Numbered from the stretch's first letter, positions 23,679 to 34,244 are shown. The stretch is DNA of 64,000 nucleotides from Pseudomonas inefficax (GCF_900277125.1 NZ_OPYN01000060.1:1-64000); one strand, 5' to 3'. Notes: generated from the sequence alone by a model not told the origin. A program made the numbers and translations.

Positions 23679-24653
23679 TTAGCCAAAATCCTCCGCAGCA
23701 AAAGGTTTCAAGCCGTCGATCAACGAATTTAGGTCCGAAGCCAGTGGCTTCACGGTTTTCCGCAGACGGTCTTCGCCGAACGTATCAGCGGAGACTGCAT
23801 TTGCCATCACTCGGTCTGGGATGTGGTTGTCAGTCTCCAAAGACCACAAGTAAAGGTCCAGGTAAGGCAACAAACCGTAATCACCCCACCAGTCAAATGC
23901 TGGTTTTTTCGGGGCGCTTGCACCTTTCGGGCAATTGGTTCTTTCTTTTTTCAGCCATTCTTTGAATGATTTAAGAATGGCAGCGTCCGGCGCGTTAAGG
24001 TCAACAGTAATTGCTGGGCTATGCCACTTCCCGTTAATTTTCCTATCGATTTTTATCTCGATATGTGGCGTGCGTGAGAAAAGATCGTATTTGTCTTCCC
24101 TGGAAAGCAGCTCCGTCAATGTATTGCTTTGACTTTCCTCGTCTGATTTCAAGTCGATTTCATTTTCTGGATATGCGGACAGTTCCCCATTTTCAAGATA
24201 ATCCCATAGGGTTAGGGTTGAACTATCCACATCGCCATCTTCAACAGAAAATTGATCAGATATTTTTTGGCGCAGCATGTCGTATAGCGTGAGCGGCTTT
24301 ATGGCTTGTTGATCGGCAAGGTCGTCACTGGAAATAGAGCGGCATGCTGAATCCCAGTAGAAGTTACCAGGCAGGTAGCAATCGATAGGGTTGTCGCGAA
24401 CTTGATTGAGAACGTCCACCATGTCGAGAATGTACATGGCTTCCGTAGAACCTGATTTTCTCAGCTCTCGAAGCTTTGGTATAGCCGTTAGATAATCAAG
24501 CTTGAGCATGGGCAGCATGGGGAACATGGGGAACATGGTTGCTCGTAACTGAATGTGAAACAACCAATCTTTTGCCGAAAACTCAGACGTCGCCTTGTAG
24601 TTGTTCAAGTCGAACCAAGTCGGTAAATCTTTTACGGTGTCAATCTTAGCCAT
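23679..24653 (-). CDS. Hypothetical protein next to the P4-type integrase (possibly DUF6387)
   Basis: A 324-residue soluble protein without motifs that I can link to a function. The start (KDLPTWFDLNNYKATSEFSA) resembles proteins annotated DUF6387 that occur beside P4-type integrases, but I cannot verify that. It contains an unusual repeat MFPMFPMLPM encoded by slipped copies of CATGGGGAA at about 24508-24540. Base composition is A+T-richer than the integrase gene 21 bases away. Its position between integrase and AlpA is a common cargo slot for defence or accessory genes. Confidence 0.6.
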   Translation of the reverse strand: MAKIDTVKDLPTWFDLNNYKATSEFSAKDWLFHIQLRATMFPMFPMLPMLKLDYLTAIPKLRELRKSGSTEAMYILDMVDVLNQVRDNPIDCYLPGNFYWDSACRSISSDDLADQQAIKPLTLYDMLRQKISDQFSVEDGDVDSSTLTLWDYLENGELSAYPENEIDLKSDEESQSNTLTELLSREDKYDLFSRTPHIEIKIDRKINGKWHSPAITVDLNAPDAAILKSFKEWLKKERTNCPKGASAPKKPAFDWWGDYGLLPYLDLYLWSLETDNHIPDRVMANAVSADTFGEDRLRKTVKPLASDLNSLIDGLKPFAAEDFG

Positions 24654-24674
24654 GTCTTATACCTCGTCTGAAGG

Positions 24675-25883
24675 TTAGGCTGATCGGCCTATGCAGATAA
24701 CGTTGGCATTCGCGCATAGTGCGTCGATCGCGTCAGCCCATGCCTGCATCATCACGCGTCGTTGATCCAGATAGTGTGCATGGTTGTAGGTGTCGCGGAT
24801 CGAGTCTTGATCGCCATGGGCCAGTTGCCGCTCAATCCAGTCGCGGTTGTAGCCTCGGGTGTTGAGGCTGGTGCTCAATAAATGACGGAAGCCGTGGCCG
24901 GTCTGGCGCCCCTCATAACCCATTGTCGAAAGTGCCTTGTTTACCGTGTTCTCGCTCATTGGCCTGGATCGATCATTGCGCCCAGGGAAGGCGAGGGGAT
25001 AGGTGCCGGTCAGTTCATGCAGGGTACGCAGCAGGACCACGGCCTGGCGTGGTAGTGGGACGATATGAGGGCGCCGTGCCTTCATCCTTGCTGCAGGGAT
25101 CGTCCAGGTAGCTGACTCCAGGTCGAACTCGTCCCAGGGCGCCAGTCGCAGCTCGCCGGGCCGCACCGCGGTCAGCAGCAGCAGGCGAATGGCGATCTTG
25201 CTGGTGATATCGCACTGGGCCGCGTCCAGTTTCTCCAGCAGCTCAGGCAACTCGCCTTCTGATACGTGCGGATGGTGGCGAGTGCGCGGGGCGTGCGCGG
25301 CTACCACGTCCAGATCGGTGGCGGGGTTGCCAGGAACCACGCCCTTGGCCAACCCGAAACGGAATATCTGGCTCAGCCACTGGCGAACCTTGCGGGCGAC
25401 GTTGAATGCCTCGCGCCGCTCGATCTTGCGCACCAGGTCGACCAGCTCAGGGCGTTGCACCTCGGCAGCGGGCCGTTTGCCAATCACCGGGAAGATGTCC
25501 GACTCCAGATACTGCAGCGCTTTCGATGCGGTGGCTGGCGCCCATCGTGGCTGGTTGTAGTCGTACCATTCCCGCGCTAGCACCTCGAGCGTCAGCACCT
25601 GGGCGGCAGCAGCGGCCTTTTCCTGCTGTTTATGTGCACTTGGGTCTATGTCCTGTGCCAGCAACTTTCGCGCAGCATCCCGGCGCTCGCGGGCTTGGGC
25701 AAGTGTGACGGCGGGGTAGGCGCCCAGGCCTAGCATCTTGGCCTTGCCCTCGAATCGGTAGCGAAGGCGCCAGAGCTTCCCGCCAGCGGTCGTCACCTCA
25801 AGGCAAAGGCCCTGGGCGTCAGCGAGGCGATAGAGCTTGTCGCGGGGTTTGGCGGTGCGGATGGCGGTATCTGTGAGCGCCAC
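24675..25883 (-). CDS. int: P4-type tyrosine integrase
   Basis: A 402-residue P4-type integrase. The N-terminal DUF4102-like arm-binding domain is seen as LTDTAIRTAKPRDKLYRLAD and LWRLRYRFEGKAKMLGLGAY; the catalytic domain has LLTAVRPGELRLAPWDEFDL (first Arg), GHGFRHLLSTSLN (H-x-x-R), LAHGDQDSIRDTYNHAHY (His, and Tyr nucleophile in the final block). Such integrases use tRNA 3' ends; here the gene lies about 200 bases from tRNA-Leu, pointing away from it, the standard orientation. It most likely inserted the whole island. Probable arm sites are at 12405-12425 and 25929-25978. Confidence 0.95.
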   Translation of the reverse strand: MALTDTAIRTAKPRDKLYRLADAQGLCLEVTTAGGKLWRLRYRFEGKAKMLGLGAYPAVTLAQARERRDAARKLLAQDIDPSAHKQQEKAAAAAQVLTLEVLAREWYDYNQPRWAPATASKALQYLESDIFPVIGKRPAAEVQRPELVDLVRKIERREAFNVARKVRQWLSQIFRFGLAKGVVPGNPATDLDVVAAHAPRTRHHPHVSEGELPELLEKLDAAQCDITSKIAIRLLLLTAVRPGELRLAPWDEFDLESATWTIPAARMKARRPHIVPLPRQAVVLLRTLHELTGTYPLAFPGRNDRSRPMSENTVNKALSTMGYEGRQTGHGFRHLLSTSLNTRGYNRDWIERQLAHGDQDSIRDTYNHAHYLDQRRVMMQAWADAIDALCANANVICIGRSA

Positions 25884-25928
25884 GGCTATTCCCTTGCAGT
25901 GCCGAACCGCGCTGGATTGCGGTCGGTG

Positions 25929-25978
25929 TGTGAGTAGGATTCTGGACCGAACTCGTCCTACTCACAAATCTACTCACA
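25929..25978. repeat. CTACTCACA repeats, probable integrase arm sites (right)
   Basis: CTACTCACA at 25958-25966 and 25970-25978, and an inverted copy TGTGAGTAG at 25929-25937. The direct pair has the same 12-base period as the pair at 12405-12425 near the other end of the island. Confidence 0.65.
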
Positions 25979-26020
25979 TACTTTGGGGCTTACAAGGGAA
26001 TCACTGGGAACGATTGGCAC

Positions 26021-26045
26021 AAAAAAACCGGCTCAGTGGCCGGTT
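26021..26045 (-). terminator. Terminator downstream of tRNA-Leu, brought by the element
   Basis: AACCGGC (26026-26032) and GCCGGTT (26039-26045) form a stem with a six-base loop; on the minus strand a run of Ts follows. It replaces the displaced host terminator at 12292-12321. Confidence 0.75.
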
Positions 26046-26090
26046 TCTCTGGTGTTCCGGGTCTGGTAGGGACCGCTTGGAACTATGTGA

Positions 26091-26175
26091 TGGTGCCCCG
26101 AGGGAGACTCGAACTCCCACTCCTTTCGAAAACGGATTTTGAATCCGCCGCGTCTACCAATTCCGCCATCAGGGC
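26091..26175 (-). tRNA. tRNA-Leu (anticodon CAA)
   Basis: On the minus strand the 85-base gene starts GCCCTGATGGCGGAATTGG and ends TCTCCCTCGGGGCACCA. The acceptor stem pairs GCCCTGA with TCGGGGC, the D-loop has GGAATTGGTAGAC, the T-loop TTCGAGT, and there is a variable arm typical of class II tRNAs. The anticodon loop TTCAAAA gives CAA, which reads UUG leucine codons. CCA is encoded. The 3' end is the integration target of the island to its left and is intact. Confidence 0.97.
26097..26110. other. Attachment site, right (attR core, inside tRNA-Leu)
   Basis: The 14 bases CCCGAGGGAGACTC, part of the acceptor and T-stem of tRNA-Leu, are repeated at 12335-12348. This copy keeps the tRNA functional. 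Confidence 0.8.
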
Positions 26176-26282
26176 ATGTGGCGCGCAGTATAGAGAGCCA
26201 CCGCTGGTCGGTCAATCGGCTTTCATGGTCAATTTTCACACATTGGGCTAAACTTCCCGGCCCTGCCGAACCGAACATCATC

Positions 26283-28462
<2,180 letters not shown>

Positions 28463-28504
28463 CTGTCCGCATTCATTATTAGAAAATTACATTAGGAGTG
28501 CCCA

Positions 28505-28840
28505 ATGAGCTTCTTGATCCCCGCCGCATACGCGGACGCTGCTGCACCTGCCGCCGGCCCAGCCGGTACCGGCTTCGAGTGGATTTTCCTGGTCGGTTTC
28601 CTGGTCATCTTCTACCTGATGATCTGGCGCCCGCAGGCCAAGCGTGCAAAAGAGCAGAAGAACCTGCTGAGCAACTTGCAGAAGGGTGACGAAGTTGTCA
28701 CCAACGGCGGCATCGCCGGCAAGATCATCAAGGTTTCCGATGATTTCGTGGTACTGGAAGTTTCCGACAACGTCGAGCTGAAGTTCCAGAAGGGTGCCAT
28801 CGCGGCCACCCTGCCAAAAGGTACGCTCAAGGCTATCTGA
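28505..28840 (+). CDS. yajC: Sec translocon accessory protein YajC
   Basis: A 111-residue inner-membrane protein that associates with SecDF. One membrane helix (FEWIFLVGFLVIFYLMIW) is followed by RPQAKRAKEQKNLLSNLQKG, the family signature, and a soluble domain (VVTNGGIAGKIIKV). TAGGAG stands before the ATG. It is the first of the yajC-secD-secF set and lies 42 bases after tgt, the usual gene order. Confidence 0.97.
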   Translation: MSFLIPAAYADAAAPAAGPAGTGFEWIFLVGFLVIFYLMIWRPQAKRAKEQKNLLSNLQKGDEVVTNGGIAGKIIKVSDDFVVLEVSDNVELKFQKGAIAATLPKGTLKAI

Positions 28841-28903
28841 GTTACCGGTTTTTCTTTCCAGTCGGGGCGCGCAACGCGCCCCGCGTCTTGAACGGGCGGC
28901 GTG

Positions 28904-30766
28904 ATGCTGAACAAATATCCTCTGTGGAAATATGCACTGATCGTGCTGGTACTGGTGGTCGGTTTCATTTATTCCGCTCCCAACCTCTACCCGGATGATC
29001 CGGCGGTACAGATCAGTGGTGCCAGCTCGGCGCTGCAGGTGAACCAGGCCGACCTCGACCGCGTCAGCAAGGCGCTGGGCGATGCCAACATCGCCGTCAA
29101 GGGCGCCAGCCTGGGTGAGAAGGGCAGCGGGCTGATCCGCCTGACCAATCAGGAAGACCAGCTGCCAGCCAAGGATGTAGTGCGCAAGGCACTGGGCGAT
29201 GATTACGTCGTGGCCCTGAACCTGGCCCAGACTACCCCGCAATGGCTGCGCAACCTGGGCGCAAGCCCGATGAAGCTGGGCCTGGACCTGTCCGGTGGTG
29301 TGCACTTCCTGCTGGAAGTGGACATGGACAAGGCCATGAGCGCCCGCATGAAAGTCTACGAAGGCGAGGTCAAGACCTTGCTGCGCAAAGAGCGCGTCCG
29401 CTACCGCAGCCTGCCTCAGCAGGATGGCGGCATCATGCTGGGCTTCGCTGACGATGCTACCCGCGAGCAGGCACGTGCCCTGATCCGCAAGAATTTCAAT
29501 GATTTCGACCTGACCACCACCGAGCGTAACGAGCTGGCGGTGCTGCGTCTGGCGCTGACCCAGGCGAAAGTCGCCGAGATCCGCGAATACTCGATCAAGC
29601 AGAACCTCACCACCGTCCGCAACCGTGTCAACGAGCTGGGCGTGGCAGAGCCGCTGGTACAGCGCCAGGGCGCCAACCGCATCGTGGTCGAGCTGCCGGG
29701 CGTGCAGGACACTGCCGAGGCCAAGCGTATCCTGGGTAAAACCGCCAACCTGGAGTTCCGCTTCGGTGCCGAACCGGGCGCGTCCAAGGCCACTACCGAG
29801 GTGTTCGAGTTCCGTGAAGGTGGCCGTTCCGCTGCGGTCGAGCGCGGCCTGATCATCACTGGCGACCAGGTAACCGACGCCCAGGCGAGCTTCGACGAAC
29901 AAGGCCGTCCGCAGGTGAACATCCGTCTGGATGGTCACGGTGGCGAGCTGATGACCCGTGCTACCCGCAGCAACGTGGGCCGCAGCATGGCGGTGATCTT
30001 CATCGAGCAGAAGCCGGTTACCCGCTACGTCAAGCAGACCGTCGACGGCGTCGAGAAGGACGTTGCCGTACAGAGCTTCCAGGAAGAGAAGAAAATCATC
30101 AGCCTGGCGACCATCCAGTCGCCGCTGGGCAGCCAGTTCCGCATCACCGGCCTGAACGGCCAGGGCGAATCGTCCGAACTGGCCCTGCTGCTGCGTGCCG
30201 GTGGCCTGGCTGCGCCGATGTACTTCGCTGAAGAACGTACCATCGGCCCAAGCCTGGGTGCCGACAACATCACCAAGGGTATCGATGCGTCGCTGTGGGG
30301 CATGCTGTTCGTCTCGCTGTTCATCATCGCCATCTACCGTGCCTTCGGTGTGATCGCCACCGTCGCCCTGGCGGGCAACATGGTCCTGCTGCTGGCGCTG
30401 ATGTCGCTGCTGGGCGCCACCCTGACCCTGCCGGGTATTGCCGGTATCGTCTTGACCATGGGTATGGCGGTGGACGCCAACGTGCTGATCTTCTCGCGTA
30501 TTCGCGAAGAGCTGAACGCCGGCATGTCGGTGCAACGCGCCATCCACGAAGGCTTCAACCGCGCCTACACCGCGATCATCGACGCCAACCTGACCAGCCT
30601 GCTGGTCGGCGGCATCCTGTTCGCCATGGGTACCGGCCCGGTCAAGGGCTTCGCGGTCACCATGTCCCTCGGGATTTTCACCTCGATGTTCACCGCCGTC
30701 ATGGTGACCCGTGCAATGGTCAACCTGACCTGCGGCGGGCGTGACATCAAGAAGCTGTGGGTTTGA
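28904..30766 (+). CDS. secD: Protein translocase subunit SecD
   Basis: SecD, with SecF and YajC, uses the proton gradient to help exported proteins leave the Sec channel on the periplasmic side. The 620-residue protein has an N-terminal helix (YALIVLVLVVGFIYS), a large periplasmic region with GLDLSGGVHFLLEVDM, the P1-head, and five or so C-terminal helices containing GMAVDANVLIFSRIREEL and EGFNRAYTAIIDANLTSL, the motifs with the proton-path Asp/Arg. ATG 28904 is preferred over the GTG directly before it. RND-superfamily pattern, length normal. Confidence 0.97.
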   Translation: MLNKYPLWKYALIVLVLVVGFIYSAPNLYPDDPAVQISGASSALQVNQADLDRVSKALGDANIAVKGASLGEKGSGLIRLTNQEDQLPAKDVVRKALGDDYVVALNLAQTTPQWLRNLGASPMKLGLDLSGGVHFLLEVDMDKAMSARMKVYEGEVKTLLRKERVRYRSLPQQDGGIMLGFADDATREQARALIRKNFNDFDLTTTERNELAVLRLALTQAKVAEIREYSIKQNLTTVRNRVNELGVAEPLVQRQGANRIVVELPGVQDTAEAKRILGKTANLEFRFGAEPGASKATTEVFEFREGGRSAAVERGLIITGDQVTDAQASFDEQGRPQVNIRLDGHGGELMTRATRSNVGRSMAVIFIEQKPVTRYVKQTVDGVEKDVAVQSFQEEKKIISLATIQSPLGSQFRITGLNGQGESSELALLLRAGGLAAPMYFAEERTIGPSLGADNITKGIDASLWGMLFVSLFIIAIYRAFGVIATVALAGNMVLLLALMSLLGATLTLPGIAGIVLTMGMAVDANVLIFSRIREELNAGMSVQRAIHEGFNRAYTAIIDANLTSLLVGGILFAMGTGPVKGFAVTMSLGIFTSMFTAVMVTRAMVNLTCGGRDIKKLWV

Positions 30767-30776
30767 GGGAGCTGCG

Positions 30777-31685
30777 ATGAAAACCATCAACTTCATGGGC
30801 GTGCGCAATGTCGCGTTCGCCGTTACCGTGCTCCTCACCGTGCTGGCGCTGTTCAGCTGGTGGCAGAAGGGCCTGAACTTCGGCCTGGACTTCACCGGCG
30901 GTACGCTGATCGAGCTGACTTACGAGCGCCCGGCCGACCTCAAGGCGGTGCGTGCCGAGCTGGTCAATTCCGGCTTCCACGAGGCGGTGGTGCAGAGCTT
31001 CGGCGCCACCACCGACCTGCTGGTGCGCATGCCGGGCGATGACCCACAGCTGGGCAACAAGGTAGCTGAAGCCCTGCAGAAAGCCGGCGGCGACAACCCG
31101 GCCAAGGTCAAGCGTGTCGAGTTTGTCGGCCCGCAGGTGGGTGAAGAACTGCGCGACCAGGGTGGTATGGGCATGCTCCTGGCACTGGGCGGCATCCTTA
31201 TCTACCTGGCCTTCCGCTTCCAGTGGAAGTTCGCCGTGGGCGCGATCGTCTCGCTGATCCACGACGTGGTGGTGACCCTGGGTATTCTGTCGTTCTTCCA
31301 GATCACCTTCGACCTGACGGTGCTGGCGGCAGTGCTGGCGATCATCGGCTACTCGCTGAACGACACCATCGTCGTGTTCGACCGGGTGCGCGAAAACTTC
31401 CGTGTCATGCGCAAGGCCTCGCTGATCGAGAACATCAACGTTTCCACTACCCAGACTCTGCTGCGGACCATCGCCACCTCGGTTTCGACCTTGCTGGCCA
31501 TTGCCGCGCTGCTGTTCTTCGGTGGCGACAACCTGTTCGGCTTCTCCCTGGCCCTGTTCATCGGCGTCATGGCCGGTACCTATTCGTCGATCTACATCGC
31601 TAACGTGGTACTGATCTGGCTGAACCTGAGCAGCGAAGACCTGATCCCGCCGGCCAAGACCGACGGTGTGGACGACCGTCCGTAA
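30777..31685 (+). CDS. secF: Protein translocase subunit SecF
   Basis: The partner of SecD in the inner membrane, 302 residues. The N-terminal helix is followed by LNFGLDFTGGTLIEL (the family D1 motif), a short periplasmic domain and five C-terminal helices with GYSLNDTIVVFDRVRENF and TSVSTLLAIAALLFFGG. I chose ATG 30777, which follows GAGGGAG, over the frame that opens in secD at 30741. It is the last gene of the queA-tgt-yajC-secDF run and is followed by a strong terminator. Confidence 0.97.
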   Translation: MKTINFMGVRNVAFAVTVLLTVLALFSWWQKGLNFGLDFTGGTLIELTYERPADLKAVRAELVNSGFHEAVVQSFGATTDLLVRMPGDDPQLGNKVAEALQKAGGDNPAKVKRVEFVGPQVGEELRDQGGMGMLLALGGILIYLAFRFQWKFAVGAIVSLIHDVVVTLGILSFFQITFDLTVLAAVLAIIGYSLNDTIVVFDRVRENFRVMRKASLIENINVSTTQTLLRTIATSVSTLLAIAALLFFGGDNLFGFSLALFIGVMAGTYSSIYIANVVLIWLNLSSEDLIPPAKTDGVDDRP

Positions 31686-31715
31686 AGCGTGTTCCACGCC
31701 GTTTGGCGGCCAGAA

Positions 31716-31748
31716 AGGCGCGAGTATTGAACTCGCGCCTTTTTTTTT
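31716..31748 (+). terminator. Terminator of the yajC-secDF operon
   Basis: AGGCGCGAGT (31716-31725) and ACTCGCGCCT (31731-31740) form a perfect 10-bp stem with a five-base loop, followed by a run of Ts to 31748. It is a textbook Rho-independent terminator 30 bases after secF. Confidence 0.93.
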
Positions 31749-31804
31749 ACTCCAAGGCTGGGAGAAGGCGGGTCGGACCCGCGGGTTTTGATCAGGAGGT
31801 TCAT

Positions 31805-32347
31805 GTGAACAAATCAATGCTGGTGGGTGCGGTACTGGGTGCTGTCGGTGTGACTGCCGGAGGTGCTGTCGCGACCTACAGCTTGGTCAACAAGGGGCCT
31901 GAGTATGCGCAGGTCACCGATGTGCAACCGATCAAACAACAGGTAAAAACCCCCCGTGAGGTCTGCAAGGACGTCGCTGTGACGCGGCAGGCGCCGGTCA
32001 AGGACCAGCACCAGATCGCAGGTACCGTGGTGGGCGCCATTGCCGGTGGCCTGCTGGGTAACCAGATTGGTGGTGGTAGCGGCAAGAAGATCGCCACCGT
32101 GGCCGGTGCGGTCGGTGGTGGTTATGCCGGCAACAAGGTGCAGGAGGGCATGCAGGAGCGTGACACCTACACCACCACTCAAACCCGCTGCAACACGGTC
32201 AACGACATCAGTGAGAAAGTGGTGGGCTACAACGTGAAGTACACCATTGGCGACAAGGTGGGGCAGGTGAAGATGGATCACGAGCCCGGGTCGACCATTC
32301 CAGTGGACAAGAACGGCAAGCTGATCCTGAGCGAAGCCGGGCAGTAA
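31805..32347 (+). CDS. Glycine-zipper 2TM-domain envelope protein (SlyB-like)
   Basis: A 180-residue protein with an N-terminal signal/anchor (KSMLVGAVLGAVGVTAGGAV) and a glycine-zipper two-helix domain (AGTVVGAIAGGLLGNQIGGG, KIATVAGAVGGGYAGNKVQE) as in SlyB/Rickettsia 17-kDa-type envelope proteins. The C-terminal part contains CNTVNDISEKVVGYNVKYTI. The start is the GTG at 31805, with AGGAGGT 5-6 bases upstream; the ATG two bases before is out of frame. No lipobox cysteine is visible, so it is probably not a lipoprotein. It is likely to sit in the envelope; function is not established. Confidence 0.8.
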   Translation: MNKSMLVGAVLGAVGVTAGGAVATYSLVNKGPEYAQVTDVQPIKQQVKTPREVCKDVAVTRQAPVKDQHQIAGTVVGAIAGGLLGNQIGGGSGKKIATVAGAVGGGYAGNKVQEGMQERDTYTTTQTRCNTVNDISEKVVGYNVKYTIGDKVGQVKMDHEPGSTIPVDKNGKLILSEAGQ

Positions 32348-32362
32348 TTTGAGTTGCCTGTG

Positions 32363-32442
32363 CCGGCCTCTTCGCGGGTGAACCCGCTCCCACAGTGATC
32401 GCACAATCCTGTGGGAGCGGGTTCACCCGCGAAGAGGCCGGT
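32363..32442. repeat. Inverted pair of REP elements
   Basis: CCGGCCTCTTCGCGGGTGAA followed by CCCGCTCCCACA, and the reverse copy CTGTGGGAGCGGGTTCACCC with GCGAAGAGGCCGG, separated by about 15 bases. They could form one long cruciform between the convergent genes. Confidence 0.88.
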
Positions 32443-32467
32443 ACAGGCAATGAAAAACTATCAGGTA

Positions 32468-32496
32468 TAAAAAAGCACCCCGAGGGGTGCTTTTTT
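32468..32496. terminator. Bidirectional terminator between convergent genes
   Basis: GCACCCC (32475-32481) and GGGGTGC (32484-32490) form a hairpin flanked by A and T runs on both sides, so it serves suhB on the minus strand and the glycine-zipper gene on the plus strand. Confidence 0.9.
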
Positions 32497-32515
32497 GTTT
32501 TCCGGCAATCCGCGC

Positions 32516-33334
32516 TTAGCGCTTCATGTTCTCTGGCAGGTGCGGCTGGATAGCAGTCAGCACGGCCTTGAAGCACTTGATGTTGCCCGCAACGATATGG
32601 CCCTTCTCGAGGAAGTCGTGGCCACCGTTGAAGTCGCTCACCAGGCCACCTGCTTCCTGAATCAGCAGCACGCCAGCCGCCATGTCCCATTCGGACAGGC
32701 CCGACTCCCAGAAAGCGTCGAAACGGCCGGCGGCCACGTAGGCCAGGTCCAGGCTGGCGGAGCCGGCGCGGCGGATGCCGGCGGTCTGGCCAGTCAGGGC
32801 GCGGAACATGCCCAGGTAGTTGTCCAGGTCGGCCATCTGGCTGTCACGGAACGGGAAGCCGGTACCCAGCAGGGCGCCTTCCAGGCTGGTGCGGGAGCTG
32901 ACACGCAGGCGGCGGCCGTTGAGCTGGGCGCCACGGCCACGGCTGGCAGTGAATTCTTCCTGGCGAACCGGGTCGACGATCACGGCGTGCTCAAGGCGGC
33001 CACGGTATTTGCAAGCGATGCTGACCGCGAAGTGCGGGATGCCACGCAGGAAGTTGGTGGTGCCGTCCAGTGGGTCGATGATCCACAGGTAATCCTTGCC
33101 TTCTTCGCCGCTACCCGCGTGCAGGCCGGTTTCCTCGCCCTGGATGGAGTGGTTCGGGTAGGCCTTGCGCAGGGCGTTGACGATGCTCTGCTCGGCGGCG
33201 CGATCGACTTCGGAAACGTAGTCCTTGGCCTCTTTCTCATCGACCTTGATGCTATCCAGGCGTTCGATGGAGCGGAAAATCAGTTCACTGGCGCTGCGAG
33301 CGGCGCGCAGGGCGATATTCAGCATAGGCTGCAT
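32516..33334 (-). CDS. suhB: Inositol-1-monophosphatase SuhB
   Basis: A 272-residue Mg-dependent inositol monophosphatase, which in Gram-negatives also takes part in rRNA transcription antitermination. Visible motifs are GEETG and WIIDPLDGTTNFLRGIPHFA (metal-binding Asp residues), and WDMAAGVLLIQEAGG near the C-terminus. It is divergent from trmJ, as in many proteobacteria. The gene ends near a bidirectional terminator. Confidence 0.95.
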   Translation of the reverse strand: MQPMLNIALRAARSASELIFRSIERLDSIKVDEKEAKDYVSEVDRAAEQSIVNALRKAYPNHSIQGEETGLHAGSGEEGKDYLWIIDPLDGTTNFLRGIPHFAVSIACKYRGRLEHAVIVDPVRQEEFTASRGRGAQLNGRRLRVSSRTSLEGALLGTGFPFRDSQMADLDNYLGMFRALTGQTAGIRRAGSASLDLAYVAAGRFDAFWESGLSEWDMAAGVLLIQEAGGLVSDFNGGHDFLEKGHIVAGNIKCFKAVLTAIQPHLPENMKR

Positions 33335-33485
33335 GGGCGGGTCACCTGGAGATGTTAAAGAAGAAAGCCGATCATTCTAGCAGAAAACTTTGGCGGCAGA
33401 AGTGTCACATTTGCTTTCGTGGCGTTACGTCTGTCGGTTCTGTAAGATCGAACGCCCTGATTCCTGCATCTGTGAGCACAACACC

Positions 33486-34241
33486 TTGCTGCAAAATATT
33501 CGTGTTGTTCTGGTCAATACCAGCCACCCCGGCAACATCGGCGGCGCTGCACGTGCCATGAAAAACATGGGCTTGTCGCGTCTGGTGCTGGTGCAGCCGA
33601 AAGAGTTCCCCGCCGTGGATGCCAGTGCCCGAGCCTCGGGTGCCGACGATGTGCTGGACAACGCCCAGGTGGTCGACAGCCTCGAGCAGGCGCTGGTCGG
33701 TTGCAACCTGGTGATGGGCACCAGCGCCCGCGAGCGGAGCATCCCCTGGCCGCTGATCGGCCCGCGCGAATGCGGGGCCAAGGCGGTGGAGCATGCCAAC
33801 GGTGGCGAGGAAATCGCCCTGGTGTTCGGCCGTGAGCACGCCGGCCTGACCAACGAAGAACTGCAGCGATGTCACTTCCACGTGCACATTCCCTCCAACC
33901 CCGACTTCAGCTCGCTGAACCTGGCTGCCGCCGTGCAGGTGCTCTCTTATGAGGTGCGCATGGCCTGGCTGGCCGCCGGTGCAGCACCGGGCAAGGTCGA
34001 GAAGGTTGACGCCAGCGAGCTGGCGACCATGGACGAAATGGAGCTGTTCTACGACCACCTGGAGAAAACCCTGGTGGGTATCGGCTTCCTTGACCCCGAA
34101 AAGCCCAAGCACCTGATGCCGCGCCTGCGCCGGCTGTATGGGCGGGTGGCGGTCGAGCGTTCGGAAATGAGCATTTTGCGCGGCATCCTCACCGAGACCC
34201 AGAAAGTGGTCCGGGGCGAGCCGCATAAACGGAAGGACTGA
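33486..34241 (+). CDS. trmJ: tRNA (cytidine/uridine-2'-O-)-methyltransferase TrmJ
   Basis: TrmJ methylates the 2'-O of nucleotide 32 in tRNAs with S-adenosylmethionine. The SPOUT fold is recognised by VVLVNTSHPGNIGGAARAMK, NLVMGTSARERSIPWPL, EIALVFGREHAGLTNEELQR and IPSNPDFSSLNLAAAVQVLS. No ATG stands at the family start; I use the TTG at 33486 (251 residues) with GAG 9 bases upstream, although the adjacent CTG is possible. The frame is open to 33390 with an extra 32 residues that are not part of the family. It begins a run with cysE and the isc genes. Confidence 0.9.
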   Translation: MLQNIRVVLVNTSHPGNIGGAARAMKNMGLSRLVLVQPKEFPAVDASARASGADDVLDNAQVVDSLEQALVGCNLVMGTSARERSIPWPLIGPRECGAKAVEHANGGEEIALVFGREHAGLTNEELQRCHFHVHIPSNPDFSSLNLAAAVQVLSYEVRMAWLAAGAAPGKVEKVDASELATMDEMELFYDHLEKTLVGIGFLDPEKPKHLMPRLRRLYGRVAVERSEMSILRGILTETQKVVRGEPHKRKD

Positions 34242-34244
34242 CAG

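Larger units (their letters stand above)
12335..26110. mobile_element. Integrated P4-like satellite / genomic island in tRNA-Leu(CAA)
   Basis: The element is bounded by a 14-bp repeat, CCCGAGGGAGACTC, at 12335-12348 and 26097-26110; the second copy is the 3' part of tRNA-Leu. A P4-type integrase lies next to the tRNA, as is usual for such islands. Two CTACTCACA direct repeats with the same 12-base period occur inside both ends. The contents are satellite functions (integrase, AlpA-like regulators, immunity-type RNA, primase zinc finger, RepA-like ATPase), phage structural genes and a PIN/SIR2 cargo module. A second integrase at 18687-19976 means the island may be composite. The left copy lacks one C in its GGTGCCC(C) flank, so it has drifted or was different at integration. 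Confidence 0.85.

Noticed and set aside
28487..30895. An 802-residue open frame antisense to secD
   Set aside because: It covers yajC and secD on the opposite strand; both are certain genes. It is a codon-bias shadow.
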